A stretch of DNA of 9,935 nucleotides, from the NCBI GenBank assembly GCA_004556985.1, contig SFFC01000081.1, positions 1 through 9,935 on the forward strand. Reading direction: 5' to 3'. A program made the position numbers and the translations under genes. The notes beneath the pieces are model-generated. The model was given only the letters and a program-made list of their open reading frames with translations. It made no database searches and was not told the origin of the DNA. Position 1 is the first letter of the stretch, and the number at the start of each line of letters is the position of its first letter. Shown in pieces: positions 5,198-9,935 of the stretch. Origin of the DNA: Clostridiales bacterium (GTDB lineage: Bacteria > Bacillota > Clostridia > Christensenellales > Aristaeellaceae).

Positions 5198-6595
5198 ATG
5201 AGCAGGGAGACAAAGCGGCGCACGGCGCGCCTGATCGCACTTCTGGCGCTGACGGCGCTGTGCGCGCTGGTCGTGTTCACCATGCGCATCCGCGACACAA
5301 AGCGGATGACGGCGGCGCTCGACCCGATTGCGCCGGATACGGCGCGCGACTTCATGAGCGCCAGCCTCGTCTATGACGCGGGCACGCGCACCTTCCGCGG
5401 CACGCAGACGCTGCGCGCGACCAACCGCACGGGCGAAGACCTCGAGGAGATTGTGCTTCGCGCGATGATGAACGGCGTCAGCGAAGACAGCGTCAGCATC
5501 ACAAACGTGACGGTGGACGGCGAGAGCGTGCGGGCACAGACGGACGAGGAGGACCCGACCGTCGTGCGCATCCCGGTCAGCTGGGCATCGGGAGCGACGG
5601 TCGAGCTTGCGTGGACGCTGATGATCCGCCACGCAAAGGAGAGCACGGCTTCCCTGATCACGCTGCCGCAGCTGGCCGTCTGGGAGAACGGCGCGTGGCG
5701 GACGGACGAATACGACGCGCTCTGCGACGCCCCGTTTGCACAGGCGCTTGATTATACGCTCAGCGTCAATGCAGCGGACGCCTCGCCACTCGTCTTTGGC
5801 GGCGCGCTGACGGACGCGCGATGGGAGACGGGCGTCGGAGAGACGATGTATGCGGTGCAGATGCAGGGGGCGCGGGACATGACCTTTGCCGTGGGGTCAG
5901 GCCAAAGCGTCCGCTGCCGCGAGATCGGCGGCGTGCTCGTCAGCGCGCAGGCGACGAGCGCGGGCTGCGCGGAAGATCTGCTGGGCGCGGCGCAGAAGGC
6001 GCTTTCGTCGCTTGAAGCGATCGGTCTGCCCTATCCGTTCCCGTCGCTGACGCTGGTCGAGGCGGAAACGGGCTTTTCGGATGGTCGGGTCTGCTCCGGC
6101 CTCGCCGCGCTGCCGGTGGACGGAGGAAGCGAGGCGCTTTGCCAGCGGGTCACGCGGCTGGTCGCGCGGCAGACCTTCGGCGTGCAGGTCGGAATCGATC
6201 CCTACAACGCGCCCTGGCTGAGCGCGTCGCTCGCCTCCGCGGCAGAGCTGCTGGCCTACGCGCAGCGCAAGGGCGAGCGCGCGCTGAATACGCGACTGGA
6301 GGAGGAAATCGCGATGGCTGATCGCGTCACGCGGCCCTACGGCGTGACCGTCGGCGCGTCGCTGGCGCACTTTGGCAGCGACGCGGAGCGCACACAGGTG
6401 CTGCGCGACCAGGGCGGCAGCATGCTGCTGGGCATCGCGCAGGCGGCGGGAGAGCCGGCCTTCCTCGATGCGCTGCGGCTCTATGCACAGGAGAGCGCCG
6501 GAAAAATCGCCGCGCAGGCAGATTTTGAGCGGGCGCTTCTCGCAGCGACGGGCAGCGCCTGGGACGGCTATCTCGCGGATGAGCTGACGTTTTGA
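5198..6595 (+). CDS. Membrane-anchored M1-aminopeptidase-like protein, zinc site lost
   Basis: A 465-residue protein with a basic N-terminus, a single membrane anchor (about 12-29) and a predicted extracytoplasmic body. Residues of about 50-210 resemble the N-terminal beta domain of M1 (gluzincin) peptidases, e.g. the stretch FRGTQTLRATNRTGEDLEEI. The catalytic domain is recognisable from LPYPFPSLTLVEAE and, after residue 324, QTFGVQVGIDPYNAPWLSASLA, which parallels the family's HQWFG...GNDPYNEPWLDEGLA. By that alignment the HExxH zinc motif is replaced by RLVAR (320-324), and the third ligand Glu is A343. The GGMEYPG substrate loop reads SDGRVCSG, and the catalytic Tyr position appears to be R403. 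It should therefore not be a zinc peptidase. The frame is intact, so it looks like a retained pseudoenzyme, perhaps a binding or scaffold protein. It follows the zinc-ribbon gene in the same unit and overlaps the convergent ykvI-like gene by 28 bp at its 3' end. Confidence 0.8.
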   Translation: MSRETKRRTARLIALLALTALCALVVFTMRIRDTKRMTAALDPIAPDTARDFMSASLVYDAGTRTFRGTQTLRATNRTGEDLEEIVLRAMMNGVSEDSVSITNVTVDGESVRAQTDEEDPTVVRIPVSWASGATVELAWTLMIRHAKESTASLITLPQLAVWENGAWRTDEYDALCDAPFAQALDYTLSVNAADASPLVFGGALTDARWETGVGETMYAVQMQGARDMTFAVGSGQSVRCREIGGVLVSAQATSAGCAEDLLGAAQKALSSLEAIGLPYPFPSLTLVEAETGFSDGRVCSGLAALPVDGGSEALCQRVTRLVARQTFGVQVGIDPYNAPWLSASLASAAELLAYAQRKGERALNTRLEEEIAMADRVTRPYGVTVGASLAHFGSDAERTQVLRDQGGSMLLGIAQAAGEPAFLDALRLYAQESAGKIAAQADFERALLAATGSAWDGYLADELTF

Positions 6596-7602
6596 CGCGA
6601 GGCGGACGGGAAGAGCGGCACGCTGAGCAGCGCGAGCAGCCCGGTGCAGACTGCGCCCAGCACCGGATAGGCCCGGGCGACGAGCGCGTCAAAGCCCAGG
6701 TGCGCAAAGAGCAGGCAGAGCGCCGCGCCGGCGAGCAGCCCCGGCAGAGGCGAAAGGGGCAGCAGGCGCACGAGCGCCGCGAGCAGCGCGCAAAGCGTGG
6801 AGAGCGCTGCGGCGTACAGGCAGGCGGCGACGAGCGCATAGCCGCCCGGCCCCAGCGCCCGGCTCAGTACGACGAAGGGCATCGGCTGATTGAAGACGGC
6901 GCTCAGGTGGCGGCGGCAGACCGCCGTGCCCAGCGCGAGCAGCAGCGTAAAGCCCGCGCAGAAGAGGACGGTTGTTTGCCGCCGCGCTCTTCGGGAGAGC
7001 GGGAGCAGCAGCGGCAGCGCGCCGGCGAGCAGCGCGGCGTTGAGCGCGCCGTAGAGCACGCCGTCCGTCAGCGCGCGCACGGGCAGGTCGGGCGCCATCG
7101 CGGGCGCAAAGCAGGCCTCGCCCGCCGGCAGCGCGAGCAGGCGAAGCAGCAGCATGGGCATCAGGGCGGCCAGCGCCGCGCCCGGCAGCGCCAGACCGGC
7201 CACGCCCCTGTGCGCAAGCGCCGCGCCCAGCAGCAGCGAGACGCATAGGCCGAGACCATAGCTGTGGGAAAGCGGCAGCGTCAGCGCGGCGAGCTCCGCG
7301 CAGGCGGCGAGCATTGCCCCGCCCGTCACGGCGCACAGCAGCGCAAACAGCGCGGCGCACAGCGTCCCCAGCCGCGGCCCGAACCGCGAACGGCACAGCG
7401 CGGGCAGCGAACGGACGCCCGCGCGCTCCATCTGCGCGGGCAGATGCACGAAGAGCGCGCCCATCACGGCGGCTGCGCCCAGAATGGCCGCGGCGGCCAT
7501 CGGCCCATGCGCGGCGAAAAAGCGGACGATCTCCCGTCCGGAGGCGAAGCCCGCGCCCACCGCGCCCGAAAGCAGCGCCAGCGCACAGGACAAGACGGTC
7601 AT
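6568..7602 (-). CDS. YkvI-like multi-pass membrane protein (putative transporter)
   Basis: A 344-residue, very hydrophobic protein with about ten membrane segments. The N-terminal SGAVGAGFASGREIVRFF (12-29) is the hallmark of the YkvI family, related to the APC/LeuT-fold secondary transporters; the unwound helix glycines (VGAGFASG) are intact. Near the C-terminal third, FNQPMPFVVLSRALG and a later AALSTLCALL stretch match the family pattern. Substrate is unknown; YkvI proteins have been guessed to move amino acids or other small solutes. The start at 7602 is chosen because GGGGAGGG (7609-7616, minus strand) precedes it by 6 nt, whereas an in-frame extension runs antisense into alr. It stands alone on this strand, divergent from alr and convergent with the M1-like gene, and its last nine codons overlap that gene. 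Confidence 0.85.
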   Translation of the reverse strand: MTVLSCALALLSGAVGAGFASGREIVRFFAAHGPMAAAAILGAAAVMGALFVHLPAQMERAGVRSLPALCRSRFGPRLGTLCAALFALLCAVTGGAMLAACAELAALTLPLSHSYGLGLCVSLLLGAALAHRGVAGLALPGAALAALMPMLLLRLLALPAGEACFAPAMAPDLPVRALTDGVLYGALNAALLAGALPLLLPLSRRARRQTTVLFCAGFTLLLALGTAVCRRHLSAVFNQPMPFVVLSRALGPGGYALVAACLYAAALSTLCALLAALVRLLPLSPLPGLLAGAALCLLFAHLGFDALVARAYPVLGAVCTGLLALLSVPLFPSASRQNVSSSAR

Positions 7603-7608
7603 GGCGAT

Positions 7609-7616
7609 CCCTCCCC
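7609..7616 (-). promoter_or_regulatory. Ribosome binding site of the ykvI-like gene
   Basis: On the minus strand GGGGAGGG lies 6 nt upstream of the ATG at 7602. It fixes this start against longer in-frame options reaching position 7884. Confidence 0.7.
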
Positions 7617-7691
7617 GCAAACAGCTATGCATGCCGCGCAAAAAACAGAAGGGTCGGGGCGCTTTTCCTTCCCTTTTGCGCGCTTTGGCTG

Positions 7692-7697
7692 TATAAT
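7692..7697 (+). promoter_or_regulatory. Likely -10 box of the alr operon
   Basis: A perfect TATAAT lies at 7692-7697 in the 169-bp divergent region between ykvI and alr. The -35 at 17 nt (TTCCCT, 7669-7674) matches consensus only at its first two positions, so the promoter may need an activator or be weak. The predicted start near 7704 leaves a leader of about 68 nt. No convincing promoter for the ykvI-like gene was found in the same region. Confidence 0.55.
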
Positions 7698-7720
7698 AGA
7701 AGCGGCCGTCGCTCGGGAAA

Positions 7721-7734
7721 GCCGGCGCGCCGGC
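7721..7734. repeat. 14-bp perfect palindrome in the alr leader
   Basis: GCCGGCGCGCCGGC reads identically on both strands and is followed by a run of six A. It sits about 17 bp after the predicted alr transcription start, where a repressor could block transcription. With no loop and no T-run downstream it is not a terminator for alr. GC-rich palindromes also arise by chance here. Confidence 0.4.
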
Positions 7735-7771
7735 AAAAAACATCAAACCTATCAGAAAGCAGGGCTTTGCC

Positions 7772-8884
7772 ATGCAAAGAGTTAATTTCTGTGAGATCGA
7801 TCTGGACGCCATCCGCCATAATGTCGGCGTGATGCGGTCGCATATCGCGGGTGGCGCGGCGTTCCTGGCCGTCGTCAAGGCCAATGCCTACGGGCATGGC
7901 GCCGTGCAGGTCGCGCGCGCGGCGCTTGAGGCGGGCGCTTCGATGCTCGCCGTCGCCATCCCGGAGGAGGGCATCGAGCTGCGCTGCGCGGGCATCGACG
8001 CGCCGATCCTCGTGCTGGGCGGCGTGGAGGAGGACGCGGCGGACGCGATCGTCGCCGCCGACCTGACGCAGGTCGTCTTTGACGAGGCGCGCATCCGCGC
8101 GCTCAGCGCCGCCGGCGTGCGCCTTGCCCGCAAGGCGAAAGTGCATCTCAAGCTGGATACCGGCATGAGCCGCATCGGCGTGCGCACTGCGCAGGAGGCG
8201 CAGGCGCTGACCCGGCTGATCGACAGCCTGCCGGGCATCGAGCTGACCGGCTGCTTTACGCACATGGCGACGGCGGACGAGCCCTTCCGGGAGGGGACGC
8301 TCGATCAGATCGCGCGCTTTGAGGCGCTGACCACGGCGATCGCACAGGTGCATCCCGCGCCGATTGTGCGCCACGCGGCCAATACGGCTTCGATCTTCCG
8401 CTATCCGCAGGCGCACTACGACATGGTGCGCGGCGGCATCGCGCTCTACGGCTATCCGCCCGTGCCCGAGGCGCAGGGGCTCCGGCCCGCGATGCGCTGG
8501 GTGACGCGCGCCGTCTACGTCAAGACCATCGCCCCCGGCGACCAGGTCAGCTATGGCGGCACGTTCACGGCTGCGCGCGACACACGCGTGATGACTGTGC
8601 CGGTGGGCTATGCGGACGGCTACCGCCGCGGTCTGTCGGGCAAGGGCTGCGTGCTCGTGCGCGGGCAGCGCGCGCCGATTCTCGGGCGCGTGTGCATGGA
8701 TCAGATCATGGTGGACGTCACGGACATCCCGGGTGCGCAGGTGGGCGACGAGGTCGTGCTGCTGGGCGCGCAGGGAGAGGACTGCATCAGCGCGCAGGAG
8801 ATGGCCGACTGGCTGGGGACGATCAGCTACGAGGTGCTCTGCTCGCCCTCGGCGCGCGTACCGCGCGTGTGGCTGCATGCATGA
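7772..8884 (+). CDS. alr: Alanine racemase
   Basis: PLP-dependent cytosolic enzyme that interconverts L- and D-alanine, supplying D-Ala for peptidoglycan. The 370-residue protein has the usual length. The N-terminal barrel carries the PLP lysine in VVKANAYGHG (K36). LKLDTGMSRIG, the HMATAD stretch, RHAANTASI and DMVRGGIALYG follow in family order. The C-terminal beta domain has the second catalytic base in VSYGGTF (Y261), then VGYADGYRRGL and GRVCMDQIMVDVT. All expected catalytic residues are visible. The ATG at 7772 is preceded by a modest AGGG (7761-7764). It is the first gene of a unit with the cyclo-ligase. No second racemase or antitoxin gene is adjacent, so a cell-wall role is most likely. 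Confidence 0.96.
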   Translation: MQRVNFCEIDLDAIRHNVGVMRSHIAGGAAFLAVVKANAYGHGAVQVARAALEAGASMLAVAIPEEGIELRCAGIDAPILVLGGVEEDAADAIVAADLTQVVFDEARIRALSAAGVRLARKAKVHLKLDTGMSRIGVRTAQEAQALTRLIDSLPGIELTGCFTHMATADEPFREGTLDQIARFEALTTAIAQVHPAPIVRHAANTASIFRYPQAHYDMVRGGIALYGYPPVPEAQGLRPAMRWVTRAVYVKTIAPGDQVSYGGTFTAARDTRVMTVPVGYADGYRRGLSGKGCVLVRGQRAPILGRVCMDQIMVDVTDIPGAQVGDEVVLLGAQGEDCISAQEMADWLGTISYEVLCSPSARVPRVWLHA

Positions 8885-9470
8885 GGACGAAAGGGCGGCG
8901 CTGCGGCGCGACATGCGCCAGAGGAGAAGGGCGCTGGACGCGGCGCGGCAGCGGGAGGCCTCGCTCGCCGTCTGCGCCCATCTCGCCGCGCTGCCCTGCC
9001 TGAAGCAGGCCCACACGGTCATGGCCTACGTGGCCTGCGGGGGCGAGATTTCGCTGACGCCGCTGATAAAGCAGCTCCTCGACGGGGGCAGGGCGCTCGC
9101 CCTGCCGCGCTGCGAGGGGCCGGGGCGGATGACGGCGCGGCCCGTGCGCAGCCTGGATGCGCTGACCTTGGGCGAATACGGCATTCCCGCGCCCGGCGCG
9201 GACTGCCCCGTGCTGCCGGCGGAGGAGATCGACGTCGTTCTCGTCCCCGGGACGGCCTTTGGCCGGGACGGCGGGCGGATCGGGCAGGGCGGCGGCTATT
9301 ACGACCGCTTTCTGCCGCAGACGGATGCCCTTCGCGTGGGCATCTGCCACGACTTTGCGCTGCTTGACCGCGTGCCGGTACAGGCGCATGACCAAAGGAT
9401 GGACCTGATCGTCACGCCCTCGGGCGTGACCGGGATGCCGGGCCTTCGGGCGCGGAAACACACAGATTGA
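8877..9470 (+). CDS. 5-formyltetrahydrofolate cyclo-ligase (MTHFS)
   Basis: Cytosolic ATP-dependent enzyme that converts 5-formyl-THF to 5,10-methenyl-THF, returning a storage and inhibitory folate to one-carbon metabolism. The 197-residue product fits the family (about 180-200). It has the N-terminal RRDMRQRRRAL, VMAYVACGGEIS, LALPRCE, EYGIPAPG, the EIDVVLVPGTAFGRDGGRIG core and the ATP/Mg loop RIGQGGGYYDRF (134-145). In most relatives the residue at Q137 is Tyr or His; the rest of the loop is standard. The start at 8877 overlaps the alr stop by 8 bp (ATGCATGA), and no good Shine-Dalgarno precedes it, so translation is probably coupled to alr. Similar proteins are named YqgN in Bacillus and YgfA in E. 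coli. Confidence 0.94.
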   Translation: MHEDERAALRRDMRQRRRALDAARQREASLAVCAHLAALPCLKQAHTVMAYVACGGEISLTPLIKQLLDGGRALALPRCEGPGRMTARPVRSLDALTLGEYGIPAPGADCPVLPAEEIDVVLVPGTAFGRDGGRIGQGGGYYDRFLPQTDALRVGICHDFALLDRVPVQAHDQRMDLIVTPSGVTGMPGLRARKHTD

Positions 9471-9490
9471 ACCGACGGGAGGAACGGACG

Positions 9491-9935
9491 ATGACCCAGA
9501 ACGAACCTGCTGCGAAGAAGCAGAACGCCAAGAAGAAAAAGAAACCGCTGCATCGCGCGAGCAGGTGGGGCCGTCAGGTGCCCTCCATGGCGCTCAAGCT
9601 GGTGAGCATCACCGTCGCGACGGTCGTGCTTGGGCTGATGTTCAGCGCGCTGCAGTCCATCGGCAGCTACTGGCTGCGCGCGGCGATCTCGCTGCTCATC
9701 GCGGCGGGCCTGCTGCTGATCCATTTCAGCGAGGGGCTGGCCAAGGGCCTTGCCGATGCGCAGGCCAGCCGCGCTTATGAGCGCGCGCTTCGCGTCGGCC
9801 AGACGCCCTCCGAGGGCGATTTTGGCTGCTATCAGCCGCTCAAGGCTGTCTGCGCGGCGCTTTGTGTCTACGGCCTGCCGCTGCTGCTCGCGGCATTCAT
9901 CTCCGCCACGGCGCAGGAATACACCTATACCCTGC
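9491..9935 (+). CDS. Unrecognised membrane protein, N-terminal part (cut by window edge)
   Basis: An open frame of 148 codons runs to the window edge without a stop. GGGAGG (9477-9482) lies 8 nt before the ATG, and the gene follows the cyclo-ligase stop by 20 nt, so it is probably in the alr operon. The first 19 residues are very Lys-rich (KKQNAKKKKKP), a cytosolic basic tail. Hydrophobic segments lie at about 34-54, 60-79 and 119-141, separated by a polar loop (80-118) containing ALADAQASR-like helical sequence and a GDFGCYQP stretch. No known domain is recognised. It is likely an integral membrane protein of unknown function. Confidence 0.75.
   Translation, partial: MTQNEPAAKKQNAKKKKKPLHRASRWGRQVPSMALKLVSITVATVVLGLMFSALQSIGSYWLRAAISLLIAAGLLLIHFSEGLAKGLADAQASRAYERALRVGQTPSEGDFGCYQPLKAVCAALCVYGLPLLLAAFISATAQEYTYTL

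Noticed and set aside
6592..7785. Two plus-strand open frames opposite the ykvI-like gene
   Set aside because: Products are Arg/Gln/Ala-rich shadows; the minus-strand frame gives a coherent membrane protein with a family signature and a ribosome site.
7625..9022. Long minus-strand open frame (465 codons) opposite alr
   Set aside because: Low-complexity Arg/Ala/His-rich product, no ribosome site seen, and it is fully antisense to an unmistakable alanine racemase.

Overview
The window is GC-rich chromosomal DNA with compact, mostly overlapping genes. Several features point to a GC-rich Firmicute of the Clostridia type: strong AGGAGG-type ribosome sites, sigma-A-like promoters with 17-bp spacers, and the gene families present (RlmH, a HisK-type PHP phosphatase, a YkvI-like transporter, a CPBP protease, a GT2-GtrA fusion). 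The species cannot be named from the sequence alone. No RNA genes, insertion sequences, prophage genes or CRISPR arrays were seen.

Layout. (1) Positions 1-304, minus strand: N-terminal part of tryptophanyl-tRNA synthetase, with its own promoter. (2) A divergent intergenic region (305-542) carries the trpS promoter and a near-consensus promoter facing right. (3) Positions 543-4603, plus strand: a tightly packed five-gene operon. It encodes a GT2-GtrA membrane glycosyltransferase, a CPBP membrane protease, RlmH (23S rRNA methyltransferase), a ProB-like amino-acid kinase of unknown substrate and a PHP-family phosphatase. Three of the four junctions are 4-bp ATGA overlaps; the fourth offers either an ATGA overlap or a better start 15 nt downstream. 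(4) Positions 4603-4718: a second near-consensus promoter preceded by a 10-bp direct repeat. It drives a two-gene unit: a small membrane protein with a C-terminal zinc ribbon, and a membrane-anchored M1-aminopeptidase-like protein that appears to have lost every zinc-binding residue. (5) Positions 6568-7602, minus strand: a YkvI-like multi-pass membrane protein, convergent with and overlapping the M1-like gene by 28 bp. (6) Positions 7772-9935, plus strand: alanine racemase, 5-formyltetrahydrofolate cyclo-ligase (8-bp overlap) and the start of an unrecognised membrane protein.

Most of the window is housekeeping: translation (TrpS, RlmH), cell-wall precursor supply (Alr), folate repair (cyclo-ligase) and envelope functions (glycosyltransferase, CPBP protease). 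There is no clear defence or mobile system. The least conventional parts are the zinc-ribbon/pseudo-M1 pair with its repeat-flanked promoter, and the orphan ProB-like kinase next to the PHP phosphatase.
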